From positions 82,683-146,682 of the forward strand of contig NZ_RQWJ01000005.1 of NCBI RefSeq assembly GCF_003934285.1: 64,000 bases of DNA. The letters are read 5' to 3'. Positions 43,328 to 52,970 of the stretch are shown here, piece by piece; positions within the stretch are counted from its first letter, which is position 1, and each line of letters begins with the position of its first letter. A model generated the notes under the pieces. The model had not been told where the DNA came from. It was given only the letters and a program-made list of their open reading frames with translations, and did no database searches. The position numbers were made by a program, and so were the translations under genes. The DNA is from Brevundimonas fluminis (GTDB lineage: Bacteria; Pseudomonadota; Alphaproteobacteria; Caulobacterales; Caulobacteraceae).

Positions 43328-45118
43328 ATGCATCGCACCGCCATCACCGCCGGGGCCGCCGCCTTGCTGCTCGCCGCGTGCGCCGCAGACGGCGGCGTCA
43401 TGGCCCCGACGCAGGCCGCGCGCCCGGCCGCGACGCCGCTGGCGGCCCTCATCGCGGACTATGAGACCTTCCTCCGCCGCCACGATCCGATCACGGCCGG
43501 ACAGGAGGGTGACGGGGAGGCCCTGACCCGACTGCCCGACAACAGCCGGGAAGGCGAGCTGGCCCGACGACCGGAACTCGTCGCCTTCAAGGCCCGGCTG
43601 GACGCCATCGACGCCTCGGCCCTGTCGCTCGACGACCGCATCAACCACGCCTTGCTGGACCGGCTGATCACCCGCGAGATCGAGGGCATCGATCTCGACA
43701 CCGGCCGCCTCGCCTTCAACTCCGAGGGCGGCGTGGGCCAGTCGTTGGGCTATTTCGCCTCGGTCACCCGCATCGCCACGAAGCAGGACGCCGAGAACTG
43801 GCTGGCCCGGATGGCCGGCATTCCCGATCTGTATGCGGCGTCCACCGCCAACGCCCGACGCGGACTGGACACCGGCATGATCCAGCCGCGCTCCGTCGTC
43901 GTCAGCGCCGTCTCCCTGGCCGAGACCGACGCGGCGATGACTATCGACCGCGATCCGCTGATGCGGCCGTTGGCCAACCTGCCCGCCTCCATCTCCGAGG
44001 CCGATCAGGCCGATCTCCGCGCCCGGGCGCGGACCATCATCGTCGACCGGATCATGCCCGTGCGCCGGGCGTGGCTCGACTTCCTGAAAACGGACTACCT
44101 GCCCCGCGCGCCCGAGGCCCCCGGTCTGGGCCTCAAGCCCGGCGGGCGCGACATGTACGCCTGGCTGGTGCGCGGCTACACGACCACGGAGATGACGCCG
44201 GATCAGGTCCACGAGCTGGGCCTGCAGGAGGTCGCCCGCATCCGCGCGCGCATGGACGTGGAGATGCGCGCCGCCGGCTGGACCGGCGACTTCGCCGGCT
44301 TCCTGAACTTCCTGCGCACGGATCCCCAGTTCTATGCGACCAGCCGCGAGCAGCTGCTGGAAAAGGCGTCGGAGATGTCCAAGCGCGCCGACGACGGCCT
44401 GCCCGCCCTGTTCGGCGTCCTGCCCCGCACCCCTTACGGCGTGCGCCCCGTGCCGCTGGAGATCGAGGCCACCTACACCACCGGCCGCTATTTCCCGGGC
44501 TCGCTGAAGGGCGGGGTGGCCGGCGGCTACATCGTCAACACCGGCAAGCTGGATCAACGCCCGCTGTACGAACTTCCGGCCCTGACGCTGCACGAGGCGG
44601 TGCCCGGCCACCACCTGCAGATCGCCCTGCAGCAGGAGGCCGAGGCCCAGCCCTATTTCCGGCGCGCCGCCGACGTCACCGCCTTCACCGAAGGCTGGGG
44701 CCTGTACGCCGAATTCCTGGGCGAGGAGATGGGCTTCTACCGCACGCCCTATGAGCGCTTCGGCCGCCTGAGCTACGAGATGTGGCGCGCCTGCCGGCTG
44801 GTCGCCGACACCGGCATGCACTGGAAGGGCTGGTCGGTCGAACAGGCCCGCGCCTGCTTCCGCGACAACTCGGCCCTGGCCCCGCACAACATCGAGACGG
44901 AGCTTCAGCGCTACGTCGGCTGGCCCGGCCAGGCCACGGCCTACAAGGTCGGCGAGATCCGCCTGCGCGACATCCGGGCCCGGGCCGAGGCGGCGCTGGG
45001 CGACCGCTTCGACGTGCGCCGCTTCCACGACGCCCTGCTGGTGGACGGGCCCCTGCCGCTGGACCTGCTGGACCTCAGAATGGACGCATGGATGGACGCG
45101 GAGCGCGGCCGGAACTAG
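43328..45118 (+). CDS. DUF885 family putative lipoprotein peptidase
   Basis: 596 residues with a lipobox [11 protein letters not shown] near residue 18. The DUF885 signature [18 protein letters not shown] holds a zinc-type HE-x4-HH pattern, followed by [19 protein letters not shown] (second Glu ligand) and [20 protein letters not shown]. The family is considered related to M3/M32-like gluzincin peptidases and acts outside the cytoplasm, but substrates are not established. The N-terminal 35 residues are low-complexity spacer. TAG shares CTAG with the convergent gene. Confidence 0.85.
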   Translation: MHRTAITAGAAALLLAACAADGGVMAPTQAARPAATPLAALIADYETFLRRHDPITAGQEGDGEALTRLPDNSREGELARRPELVAFKARLDAIDASALSLDDRINHALLDRLITREIEGIDLDTGRLAFNSEGGVGQSLGYFASVTRIATKQDAENWLARMAGIPDLYAASTANARRGLDTGMIQPRSVVVSAVSLAETDAAMTIDRDPLMRPLANLPASISEADQADLRARARTIIVDRIMPVRRAWLDFLKTDYLPRAPEAPGLGLKPGGRDMYAWLVRGYTTTEMTPDQVHELGLQEVARIRARMDVEMRAAGWTGDFAGFLNFLRTDPQFYATSREQLLEKASEMSKRADDGLPALFGVLPRTPYGVRPVPLEIEATYTTGRYFPGSLKGGVAGGYIVNTGKLDQRPLYELPALTLHEAVPGHHLQIALQQEAEAQPYFRRAADVTAFTEGWGLYAEFLGEEMGFYRTPYERFGRLSYEMWRACRLVADTGMHWKGWSVEQARACFRDNSALAPHNIETELQRYVGWPGQATAYKVGEIRLRDIRARAEAALGDRFDVRRFHDALLVDGPLPLDLLDLRMDAWMDAERGRN

Positions 45119-45456
45119 AGCCCCAACTCCGCCCGCGCCTTCTTCGTCAGCTTCTGCGCGACGATCCCGTGGGCGATCTTCAGGTGTTCGGCCAGCTCGT
45201 CGTGGGGCCAGTCGGAGGGGTCCTCCAGGTTCACCCACTTCGCCCGGGCCATGTAGGGCGCCGGCCGCGCCCGGCCGCTCTCGGTCAGCACCTCAAAGGC
45301 GATGTCCGACGCCTTGAACGACAATCCGCCCGTGGAGCCGAAAACGGCGAACATCTTGCCGCCGACCCGGTAGGCGTCGTGATCCGGGTCCCAGGGATGA
45401 TCCACCGTCACCCCGGGCAGCGCCAGGCAGACCCTGCCCACTCCGGCCCGATCCAT
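45115..45456 (-). CDS. MmcQ/YjbR family protein
   Basis: 113 residues. [60 protein letters not shown] and [20 protein letters not shown] are the YjbR (CyaY-like fold) blocks: the [17 protein letters not shown] pattern is clear. Proposed DNA-binding, actual role unknown. GAGG precedes the ATG; the gene starts 3 bp after the msrA stop, thus an operon. Confidence 0.88.
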   Translation of the reverse strand: MDRAGVGRVCLALPGVTVDHPWDPDHDAYRVGGKMFAVFGSTGGLSFKASDIAFEVLTESGRARPAPYMARAKWVNLEDPSDWPHDELAEHLKIAHGIVAQKLTKKARAELGL

Positions 45457-45458
45457 GC

Positions 45459-46106
45459 TCAGGCCTCGACCCCGACGCCGATCGGGCAGGTCACGCCCGT
45501 GCCTCCGATGCCGCAATAGCCGGCGGGGTTCTTGGCCAGATAGCCCTGGTGGTAGCCCTCGGCGAAGTAGAAGGGTCCGGCCGGCACGATCTCGGTCGTG
45601 ATCGCGCCCCGGCCCGCCGCCGTCAGCGCCGCCTGATAGGCGTCGCGCGACGCCTCGGCCTCAATCCGCTGGGAGTCGTTCAGGACGTAGATGCCCGAGC
45701 GGTACTGAGTGCCCAGATCGTTGCCCTGACGCATGCCCTGGGTCGGGTCGTGGTTTTCCCAGAACGCCTTCAGCAGCTCCCCGTACGAGGTCTTCGCAGG
45801 ATCGAAGACGACCTGGACGAGCTCGTTGTGCCCGGTCTTGCCGGTGCAGACCTCCTCGTAGGTCGGGTTCGGCGTGTAGCCGGCGCCATAGCCGACCGCC
45901 GTCACCCAGACGCCCGGCAGGTTCCAGAACACGCGCTCGACGCCCCAGAAGCAGCCCATGCCGAAGATGGCCGTCTGGAACCCCTCGGGATGCGGCCCCT
46001 TCAGCGGGCGGCCGGTGAGGAAGTGAACCTCGTCGGTCTCCAGCGGCGTCGCGCGGCCCGGCAGGGCGGCGTCGGGCGAGGGCATGTTCATCTTCTGGGG
46101 CAGCAT
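45459..46106 (-). CDS. msrA: peptide-methionine (S)-S-oxide reductase
   Basis: 215 residues. The catalytic motif is [15 protein letters not shown] with the nucleophile in GCFWG; further [52 protein letters not shown] and [11 protein letters not shown]. Repairs oxidised methionine. The start at 46106 has GAGGAG; the open frame further up passes through the tRNA-Ser gene and is not coding. A C-terminal [10 protein letters not shown] could hold resolving cysteines. Confidence 0.94.
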   Translation of the reverse strand: MLPQKMNMPSPDAALPGRATPLETDEVHFLTGRPLKGPHPEGFQTAIFGMGCFWGVERVFWNLPGVWVTAVGYGAGYTPNPTYEEVCTGKTGHNELVQVVFDPAKTSYGELLKAFWENHDPTQGMRQGNDLGTQYRSGIYVLNDSQRIEAEASRDAYQAALTAAGRGAITTEIVPAGPFYFAEGYHQGYLAKNPAGYCGIGGTGVTCPIGVGVEA

Positions 46107-46234
46107 GGCGGTCTCCTCGAAACTCGTCCGCCCATATGGGAGGTCGCGCGCCGCTTGCCGAGGGGGGCGCCATCGTCTATCTCGCACGCCTTCCCCGCCG
46201 GGCCCGACCCGACGGCGTCCGCGCAGGTGGACAT

Positions 46235-46324
46235 GGACAGGTGGCCGAGTGGTTGAAGGCGCACGCCTGGAACGCGTGTATAGGGGCAACTCTATCGAGG
46301 GTTCGAATCCCTCTCTGTCCGCCA
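46235..46324 (+). tRNA. tRNA-Ser (anticodon GGA)
   Basis: Acceptor GGACAGG/CTGTCC with a G-U seventh pair, D-arm GGCCGAGTGGTTGAAGGC, anticodon stem ACGC/GCGT with loop CTGGAAC (GGA), long variable arm as expected for serine, T-loop GGTTCGAATCC and encoded CCA at 46322-46324. Confidence 0.96.
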
Positions 46325-46546
46325 CCGGCTTTTCCCTGTAGTCTTGACCACTTGGGTGGATGATCAGGGTCCCGACGCGTCGGGAGGGTTACGCGGGCGA
46401 GCGACCTTGCTCCCGATCGGCTCATTGCAATCGTCGGTCTTTTCGGATCGCCAGGTCGGTGCTCGCCGGCCAATGCGACAGCACCGTCCGACGCATTGAG
46501 GCCGACGTGACTTCGGCTAGATTGTCGGGGCATTCCGAGAGAGCCC
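46325..46546. other. intergenic region before the halogenase gene
   Basis: 222 bp without a coding pattern. It contains TTGACC at 46344-46349 without a matching -10 at 17 bp, and an ATTGCAAT palindrome at 46424-46431 that resembles the TTGCAA half-sites on the other promoters of the sugar locus. GAGAGAG precedes the halogenase ATG. Confidence 0.4.
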
Positions 46547-48070
46547 ATGCCCGAGCCCGTTCGTTCCATCCTGATCGTCGGCGGAGGCACCGCGGGGTGG
46601 ATGGCGGCCGCCGCGCTGGAACGCGCGTGCGGGCCGCACGTGACGGTCTCGCTGCTGGAGTCCGAGGAGATCGGCATCGTCGGAGTCGGCGAGGCGACGG
46701 TGCCGCCGATACGGGACTTCAACGCCATGATCGGCCTGGACGACGCGGAGTTCATGCGGGCCACCCAGGCGTCTCTGAAACTGGGCATCGAATTCGTCGA
46801 CTGGGGGGCCAGAGGGACGCGCTATTTCCACCCGTTCGGCACCTTCGGTCCGGGACCGACCCTCGGCGACTTCCAACAGACCTGGATGACGGCCCATGCA
46901 CGCGGCTCGGGAGGAGACCTGGAAGCGCATTCGATCTGCGCCGCGGCGGCGAAGCTGGGAAAGGCGGGGGTGCGTGACCCCGACCCGCGTTCGCCGCTCG
47001 CCAGCCTGTTCACCGCCTATCATTTCGACGCCGGCCTCTATGCCCGATACCTGCGCAAGGTCTGCGAGGCCCGCGGCGTCGAGCGGGTCGAAGGCCAGGT
47101 CGTGGAGGTGGTGCAGCGGTCCGGGGACGGATTCGTCGCCGCTGTCACGCTGAAGGACGGCCGCAGCCTGTCGGCCGATCTGTTCATAGACTGCACGGGG
47201 TTCCGGGGCCTGCTGATCGAGGGCGCGCTGAAGGCCGGATACGAGGACTGGTCGCACTGGCTGCCGATGAACCGCGCGTGGGCCGTGCCCTGCGCGCGCG
47301 TGGGGCCGGCGACGCCCTACACCACCTCGACGGCGCGCCCGGCAGGCTGGCAGTGGCGCATCGCCCTGCAGCACCGCACCGGCAACGGTTACGTCTACTG
47401 CTCCGACTTCGCCTCCGACGACGAGACGCGGGAAACCCTGCTGGCGAATCTGGACGGAGAACCGCTGGCCGAGCCGCGTCAACTGAAGTTCGTCACCGGA
47501 CGGCGCAAGGCCTACTGGCTCAGAAACGTCGTCAGCCTCGGCCTGTCGTCAGGCTTCATCGAACCGCTGGAGTCGACCAGCATCCATCTGGTCCAGTCGG
47601 GGATCACCCGTCTGTTGCAGCACTTCCCGGATCGAGAGTTCAGTCAAACCAACATCGACGCCTACAACCGGCGTCTTGGACGCGAGGTCGAGCTGGTGCG
47701 GGACTTCGTCATCCTGCACTACCACGCCACCGCCAGGGACGACGAACCCCTGTGGCGGCACGTGCGCGACATGCCCATTCCCGACAGCCTCGCCGAACGG
47801 GTGGAGCCCTTCCGCGACCGCGGCCAGCTGTTTCAGGTCGGAGCGGACGAATACTTCTCGATGGGCAGCTGGCTTGCCGTCATGTGGGGCCAGGGCATCC
47901 GGCCGCGCGGACTCAATCCCCTTTACGGATTCCAGGATCCGACGCGCGTCGAGGCTTTCCTGGAGGCCTCCGCCGGTCGCGTCGCCCAGGCCGCGCGAGC
48001 CCTGCCGGACCACGAGGACTTCCTGAAAGCGCGCGGAATGTGGGCAGGCGAACCGGCCAACGCCGCCTGA
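46547..48070 (+). CDS. flavin-dependent tryptophan 7-halogenase family protein
   Basis: 507 residues. FAD motif [14 protein letters not shown] (residues 11-24), [12 protein letters not shown], the lysine of [11 protein letters not shown] (K78, equivalent to PrnA K79) and the glutamate of [13 protein letters not shown] (E342, equivalent to PrnA E346) are present, so the catalytic pair is intact. The tryptophan-binding motif WxWxIP is W268-Q-W-R-I-A273, i.e. the proline is replaced by alanine. Members of this family occur beside TonB receptors in sugar loci of Caulobacterales and Xanthomonads, with unknown substrate. It is convergent with the receptor gene and separated from it by a terminator. 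Confidence 0.85.
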   Translation: MPEPVRSILIVGGGTAGWMAAAALERACGPHVTVSLLESEEIGIVGVGEATVPPIRDFNAMIGLDDAEFMRATQASLKLGIEFVDWGARGTRYFHPFGTFGPGPTLGDFQQTWMTAHARGSGGDLEAHSICAAAAKLGKAGVRDPDPRSPLASLFTAYHFDAGLYARYLRKVCEARGVERVEGQVVEVVQRSGDGFVAAVTLKDGRSLSADLFIDCTGFRGLLIEGALKAGYEDWSHWLPMNRAWAVPCARVGPATPYTTSTARPAGWQWRIALQHRTGNGYVYCSDFASDDETRETLLANLDGEPLAEPRQLKFVTGRRKAYWLRNVVSLGLSSGFIEPLESTSIHLVQSGITRLLQHFPDREFSQTNIDAYNRRLGREVELVRDFVILHYHATARDDEPLWRHVRDMPIPDSLAERVEPFRDRGQLFQVGADEYFSMGSWLAVMWGQGIRPRGLNPLYGFQDPTRVEAFLEASAGRVAQAARALPDHEDFLKARGMWAGEPANAA

Positions 48071-48088
48071 GCGGAACCCGGACAAGAA

Positions 48089-48125
48089 AAAGCCGGACGC
48101 GGAAGGGGCCTTCGCGTCCGGCTTT
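48089..48125. terminator. bidirectional terminator between halogenase and TonB receptor genes
   Basis: AAAGCCGGACGCG, an 11-base loop, CGCGTCCGGCTTT: a 13-bp perfect stem with A-run on the left (GACAAGAAAA) and T-run on the right, so it serves both strands. Confidence 0.88.
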
Positions 48126-48170
48126 CAGTCGAGGAGCCCGGAGCCCGGAGGCCCGAACCGCCCCAGGAGA

Positions 48171-50888
48171 TCAGTAGCGGTAGTTCAGGCCGAACAGGAA
48201 GGTCCGGCCATAGACCTGATGGTCGATGATCCGACGCTCGTCCCCGTTCTCGTAGGTGTAGAAGGGCTCGTCGGTCAGGTTGTTGACCTGGAACAGGACC
48301 GAGAAGCCGTCCAGCGGACCGGACTGGAACTCGTAGCCGATCTGCGCGTCGATGATGCTCTCGGCGCCGACCTGACGGAAGGTCCGGCCGTTGCCGAAGC
48401 CGGCGACCTCGCCCAGGAACTCCGAGCGATAGCGGTTCGAGGCACGGGCCTGGAAGCCGTCCTTCTCGTAGTAGATCGTGACGTTGGCCACGGTCTCGGA
48501 CAGGCCCGGGATCGGGTTGGAGCTGCCAGGACTGGTTTCGATGTTGCTCTCGGTCTGCGAGATCGAGAAGTTGCCGCCGAAGCCTTCAAGCGCCGGGTGG
48601 AACATGTCGAACGGCAGGGAGACGGCCGCTTCGATGCCGTAGATTTCGCCGCCCGTCCCATTTTCCGGCGTCGACACCGTGCCCTGGCGATAGACGGCCG
48701 TTGTCGGCGAATAGCCCGTGTAATCGAACGGCAGGGTCTGGTTGTAGATGTAGGATTCCAGATCCTTGTAGAACACGGCCACCGAGAAGTAGGCCTGCCG
48801 GCCGAAGTACTGCTCGAAGGACAGATCGACCACGTTGGCGATCCACGGACGCAGCTCCGGGTTGCCGCCACCGCCGGTGAACGGCGGGTTGGACGGGTCG
48901 AACGGAGCCGGCGAGTCCAGGGTGGAGTTGTAGTTGAAGGTCCGGCTGGCGCGCATCTCGTCCATGCGCGCACGAGCAAGAGTGCGCGCCGCGGCGAAGC
49001 GCAGGATGCGGCCTTCCTCCAGTTCGAAGATGAGGTTCGTGCTGGGCAGGATTTCCCAGTACTCGTCTCCGCCCTCGACCGCCTGGGTCGAGGACACGCC
49101 GGTGCCGATCTGGCGCGAGGCGAAGCCCTGCGAGTCCTGGTCGGTATGCACGAACTGGACGCCGAAGTTGCCGCGCGTCGGCAGGCCGAACATCGTGGTG
49201 TCGACGTCAAACTTGACGAACGGCGTCACCACGCTTTCGGTGACCCGCCAGTTCCCCGCGGCGACGTCGGCGTTCGGGTTGCGGACGAGATTGTAGAACC
49301 CGCTGTTGACCAGCCCCAAGGCGTCGTAGCTGATCATCCGCGGAATGCCGAGGTAGTCCAGCGACGTCGGCGCGAGGCGGAACTCGTTCGGCACCACGAC
49401 CGTCGCGCCGCCCGGAACGCCCAGGAAGAACTGGTCGTTCACGAACTGCTTCTCCCGGTGGGAGACGTGCAGCCCCACCTCGACGCCGTCGACGAAGCCC
49501 ATCATGTCGACGTCGCCCTTGACCGACGTACGCAGCGACGTCAGCTCGTCGGTGATCGACGGGTTGTTGAGGTAGCCGTCCTGACCGCCGGGGATGATGT
49601 CGCCGCCCCAGCCCTGCGGGCTGGTGAGGCGGATCAAGTTGAAGTCCCCGTAGTCCAGCATCGGGTCGAAGCGGGTGATGTCGCCGCCCGTCTCGAAGTC
49701 GATGGTGTCGGTGGCGCCCGCCGGGCCGCGGCCGGTGCCGGCATAGGTTTCCAGGATGACGTCGGTGCGGTCGACCGAGGAGAAGCTCAGGTCAGCCGAG
49801 AAGGACCAGTCGTCGCTGATCTGCTGCTCGATGTTCCAGCCCAGCGAGAGCAGTTCGCTGTCGCGTGTGTTGACGTCGTTGCGGACGACGCCCTTGACCC
49901 CACTGTAGGTGCCGGCGGTCACCAGGCCGTCTTCGACCGTGTACCCGGGCTGCAGCGTCGCGGCCGACCAGAACAGCGGCAGTTCGATGCCGCGCAGGAT
50001 CTGGGTGTTGTCGAACTGCGAATAGAAGGCGTCGAACGTCATGTGCAGCTGGTCGTTCGGCCGGTACTCGAGCACGCCGATCCAGCCGTCGCGTTCCAAC
50101 TCGGACGACATCACATAGGGCTTGGAACCGCCGATCACGCGGGGACCGCCGCCCGTCACTTCAGGATAGCCCCAGGCGTTGAAACGTTCGGACTGATAAG
50201 GGCTTTCGATGTGGGCGTAGCCCAGCACGATCCCGATGGTGTCGTCGGCGAACTGGTCGATGTACGAGATGCTGAAGCGGTTGCCGCTGTCAGTCGTGCC
50301 GGCGTTCAAAGCGCCAATGTCGTTCTGCTCATAGCGGAAGTTGGCGGCCAGAGCGCGGCGCCCGTACTCCAGCGGCCGGACGACGCGAAGGTCGGCCGTG
50401 CCGGCCAGCCCCTGACCCGTCAGCGCCGCGTCCGGCGTCTTGTAGACCACGACGCTGCCAAGGAGCTCCGACGGATACTGGTCGAATTCGACGCCGCGGT
50501 TGTCGCCGGTGGAGACCTGTTCCCGGCCGTTGAGCAGGGCGGTCGTGAAGTCAGGGCCCAGGCCGCGGATCGAGATGTTCTGGCCGCGGCCGTCCAGCCG
50601 CTGCAGCGCCAGTCCGGGCAGGCGGCCCAGCGATTCGGCGATGGAGACGTCGGGAAGCTTGCCGATGTCCTCGGCGGTGACGACCTCGACGATCGACGTC
50701 TCTTCCCGCTTGGTCGCGATCGAGTTCTCGATCGAGGCGCGGATGCCGGTGACGATGATCTCGTCGACCTCGGTCTCCGGATCCTGGGTCGACGACTGCG
50801 CATGGGCTGCGCCCGCCAGGGCCAGACCTAGCGCCAGGGCGGCGCCGCCGGTCAGCAGGCGTGCGCGACGGGTATGCATGGTTCTCAT
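48171..50888 (-). CDS. TonB-dependent outer-membrane receptor (maltodextrin-type)
   Basis: 905 residues. Signal peptide (LALGLALAGAAHAQS end near 32), TonB box VDEIIVTGIRAS, plug domain with IVEVVTAEDIGKLPDVSIAE and RGLGPDFTTALLNGREQVST, and a 22-strand barrel ending GRTFLFGLNYRY with a terminal aromatic residue as expected for BAM. Caulobacter MalA is a receptor of this type for maltodextrins; the neighbouring amylases and LacI gene suggest the same. GGGAGG precedes the ATG. The barrel part is more typical of the larger catechol-like group than of SusC, and no SusD is encoded. Confidence 0.9.
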   Translation of the reverse strand: MRTMHTRRARLLTGGAALALGLALAGAAHAQSSTQDPETEVDEIIVTGIRASIENSIATKREETSIVEVVTAEDIGKLPDVSIAESLGRLPGLALQRLDGRGQNISIRGLGPDFTTALLNGREQVSTGDNRGVEFDQYPSELLGSVVVYKTPDAALTGQGLAGTADLRVVRPLEYGRRALAANFRYEQNDIGALNAGTTDSGNRFSISYIDQFADDTIGIVLGYAHIESPYQSERFNAWGYPEVTGGGPRVIGGSKPYVMSSELERDGWIGVLEYRPNDQLHMTFDAFYSQFDNTQILRGIELPLFWSAATLQPGYTVEDGLVTAGTYSGVKGVVRNDVNTRDSELLSLGWNIEQQISDDWSFSADLSFSSVDRTDVILETYAGTGRGPAGATDTIDFETGGDITRFDPMLDYGDFNLIRLTSPQGWGGDIIPGGQDGYLNNPSITDELTSLRTSVKGDVDMMGFVDGVEVGLHVSHREKQFVNDQFFLGVPGGATVVVPNEFRLAPTSLDYLGIPRMISYDALGLVNSGFYNLVRNPNADVAAGNWRVTESVVTPFVKFDVDTTMFGLPTRGNFGVQFVHTDQDSQGFASRQIGTGVSSTQAVEGGDEYWEILPSTNLIFELEEGRILRFAAARTLARARMDEMRASRTFNYNSTLDSPAPFDPSNPPFTGGGGNPELRPWIANVVDLSFEQYFGRQAYFSVAVFYKDLESYIYNQTLPFDYTGYSPTTAVYRQGTVSTPENGTGGEIYGIEAAVSLPFDMFHPALEGFGGNFSISQTESNIETSPGSSNPIPGLSETVANVTIYYEKDGFQARASNRYRSEFLGEVAGFGNGRTFRQVGAESIIDAQIGYEFQSGPLDGFSVLFQVNNLTDEPFYTYENGDERRIIDHQVYGRTFLFGLNYRY

Positions 50889-50939
50889 CTCGATCCTCCC
50901 GAGCGGCCGCCCTCTAGCGAAGCGATCCGCGGTTCGCAA

Positions 50940-50968
50940 ATCAATGCAAACGCGTTCGAACATTGCAA
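50940..50968 (-). promoter_or_regulatory. promoter of the TonB receptor gene with LacI-type operator
   Basis: On the minus strand TTGCAA (50968-50963), 17-bp spacer and ATTGAT (50945-50940) form a -35/-10 pair ending 51 bp before the ATG. The spacer holds the palindrome ATGCAAACGCGTTCGAACAT (50944-50963) centred on AACGCGTT, which resembles LacI-family operators. A repressor there would block polymerase directly. Confidence 0.55.
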
Positions 50969-51077
50969 GTGATTAATCTGCGCGGCCCCGGGACGCCCTC
51001 GCAGGAAGCGCAGATTCCCCGCGATTGTTGTCGGCCCTGACACATTATGGCCACATGGCCGCCGCGCCACTGTCTCG

Positions 51078-51111
51078 TTGACAGGGGGCTCCTGGACTGC
51101 AAAAACTTGCA
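51078..51111 (+). promoter_or_regulatory. promoter of the amylase gene overlapped by an inverted repeat
   Basis: TTGACA at 51078-51083, 17-bp spacer, AAAAAC at 51101-51106: a perfect -35 and an adequate -10. TGCAA-AAAC-TTGCA at 51098-51111 is a perfect inverted repeat lying on the -10, a site where a LacI-type repressor would compete with polymerase. Confidence 0.5.
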
Positions 51112-51158
51112 AACGCACGCTGAGGCAATGCACCCCGGCGGCGGGAGGACGTGTCGGA

Positions 51159-52970
51159 ATGGCGGGATGGCGAACGTGGGCGGGCGCGATGGCGGGCGCG
51201 GCTGCGCTGACTCAGGGCGTCGGCGGATTCGCCCGCGCGCAGGTCGTCGACGCGACCGCGGAAATGCGGACCCGTCTGCCGCAGGACGAGGTCATCTATT
51301 TCCTGCTGCCGGACCGCTTCGCCAACGGAGATCCGGCCAATGACCGGGGCGGCCTGAACGGCGACCGCCTGACCACCGGGTTCGACCCGGCCCATCCGGA
51401 CTTCTATCACGGCGGCGACCTTGCCGGGCTGACGGAGCGGCTGGATTACATCCAGGGCCTGGGAGTCACGGCGATCTGGATCGCCCCCGTGTTCCGCAAC
51501 AAGCCGGTCCAGGGCCCGCCGGGCCGGGAGACGGCCGGCCATCACGGCTACTGGATCCTCGACTTCACCTCGGTGGATCCGCACCTCGGCACGGACGCGG
51601 AACTGAGGGCGTTCGTCGACGCGGCCCACGCCCGCGGCATCAAGGTCTATCTGGACATCGTCACCAACCACACCGCCGACGTGATCCAATATCGGGGGTG
51701 CACCGGCTGCACCTATCGCGGCACGGCGGACCATCCGTGGACCCGCACGGGAGGTGTGGAGGGCCCGGAGATCAACGCCGGCTTCGATCCCACCCGGCCC
51801 GAGACCTTCTCCCTCCTGACGCGGGTCGACTGGGCCTACCAGCCCTACGTCCCCGACGCCGAGCGAGACGCCAAGACGCCCGCCTGGCTGAACGACCTGG
51901 GCGTCTATCATAACCGTGGCGACTCGACCTTCCGCGGCGAGAGTTCGCTGCTGGGCGATTTCGCCGGGTTGGACGGGGTGATGACCGAGCATCCGCGGGT
52001 GGTCCAGGGCTTCATCGACGTCTACGGCGACTGGATCGACAGGCTGGGCATCGACGGCTTCCGGATCGACACGGCCAAGCACGTGAATCCGGAGTTCTGG
52101 CAGGCCTTCGTGCCCGCGATGCGGGCGCGGGCGGCGGCGCGAGGCATTCCGAACTTCCACATCTTCGGGGAGGTCTACGACCACGACCCGGCCGCCCTCG
52201 CGCGTCACACGCGCGTGGACGGCCTGCCGTCGGTGCTCGACTTCGCCTTCCAGACCAAGGCGACCGACGTCGCCGCCGGGCGGGCCGGGCCCGACGCCCT
52301 GGCCCGCGTCCACGCGGCGGATCCGGTCTATGAGGGCGGGGAGCAGGCCGCGCTGACGCTGCCGACGTTCCTCGGCAATCATGACATGGGGCGGATCGGC
52401 TGGTTCCTGGCCAAGGACCGGCCGGACATTTCCGACGAGGAACTGCTGGCACGAACCACCCTGGCCCACGCCCTGATGATGTTCTCGCGCGGCGTGCCGG
52501 TGATCTATTACGGCGACGAGCAGGGCTTCATGGGCGAGGGCGACTATGGCCGGTCGCGCCACGACATGTGGGCTTCGGACGTTCCGAGCTATCGCGACGG
52601 ACGCCGCGTCGGCGGGCTGCACGGGCCCTACGACGCCTCAGCCCCCCTCTACGTCCGCCTGTCGGAGATGGCGCGCATCCGGCGCGAGACGCCGCTGCTG
52701 CGTCGTGGACTTCAGGTCACGCGTCACGCCGACGACGTGCCCGGCCTTTACGCCTTCTCGCGTCTCGCCGACGATCTGCCGGGCGAGGTTCTGGTGGTCT
52801 TCAACACCGGCACGACGCCCCTTGAGGCCCGGGTCGCCGTCCAGCCGACCTCCGCCGACTGGCGCGCGCTTCACGGCGCCTGCGCCCCGCGGGCCTCGGC
52901 GCCCGGCTCCGTCACCGTGCGGCTGGCGCCACTCGACTACATCGTTTGCGTATCCGAGGACCCGCGTTGA
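51159..52970 (+). CDS. exported GH13 alpha-amylase
   Basis: 603 residues with a signal peptide ending AGAAALTQGVGGFARA. The (beta/alpha)8 barrel has region I YLDIVTNHTADV, region II GFRIDTAKH with D304 nucleophile, region III IFGEVYDH with E338 acid/base and region IV FLGNHDMGR with H408, D409. RDRG-like calcium site residues are visible in VIYFLLPDRFANGDP. It hydrolyses alpha-1,4 glucans. GGGAGG precedes the ATG by ten bases. TTGA overlap links it to the next gene. Confidence 0.92.
   Translation: MAGWRTWAGAMAGAAALTQGVGGFARAQVVDATAEMRTRLPQDEVIYFLLPDRFANGDPANDRGGLNGDRLTTGFDPAHPDFYHGGDLAGLTERLDYIQGLGVTAIWIAPVFRNKPVQGPPGRETAGHHGYWILDFTSVDPHLGTDAELRAFVDAAHARGIKVYLDIVTNHTADVIQYRGCTGCTYRGTADHPWTRTGGVEGPEINAGFDPTRPETFSLLTRVDWAYQPYVPDAERDAKTPAWLNDLGVYHNRGDSTFRGESSLLGDFAGLDGVMTEHPRVVQGFIDVYGDWIDRLGIDGFRIDTAKHVNPEFWQAFVPAMRARAAARGIPNFHIFGEVYDHDPAALARHTRVDGLPSVLDFAFQTKATDVAAGRAGPDALARVHAADPVYEGGEQAALTLPTFLGNHDMGRIGWFLAKDRPDISDEELLARTTLAHALMMFSRGVPVIYYGDEQGFMGEGDYGRSRHDMWASDVPSYRDGRRVGGLHGPYDASAPLYVRLSEMARIRRETPLLRRGLQVTRHADDVPGLYAFSRLADDLPGEVLVVFNTGTTPLEARVAVQPTSADWRALHGACAPRASAPGSVTVRLAPLDYIVCVSEDPR

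Noticed and set aside
46107..46325. Extended open frame from msrA upstream through the tRNA-Ser region
   Set aside because: The upstream part is the tRNA-Ser gene read in reverse ([18 protein letters not shown] is a known translation of it), and a good ribosome site marks the real msrA start at 46106.
46235..48170. tRNA-Ser as an attachment site of an integrated island carrying the halogenase and sugar genes
   Set aside because: No integrase, no direct repeat of the tRNA 3' end and no compositional change; the sugar locus looks native.
48219..50831. 870-residue plus-strand open frame over the TonB receptor
   Set aside because: Antisense to a clear TonB-dependent receptor; composition (Arg, Val, Asp, Gly, His) is that of reverse-frame translation in GC-rich DNA.
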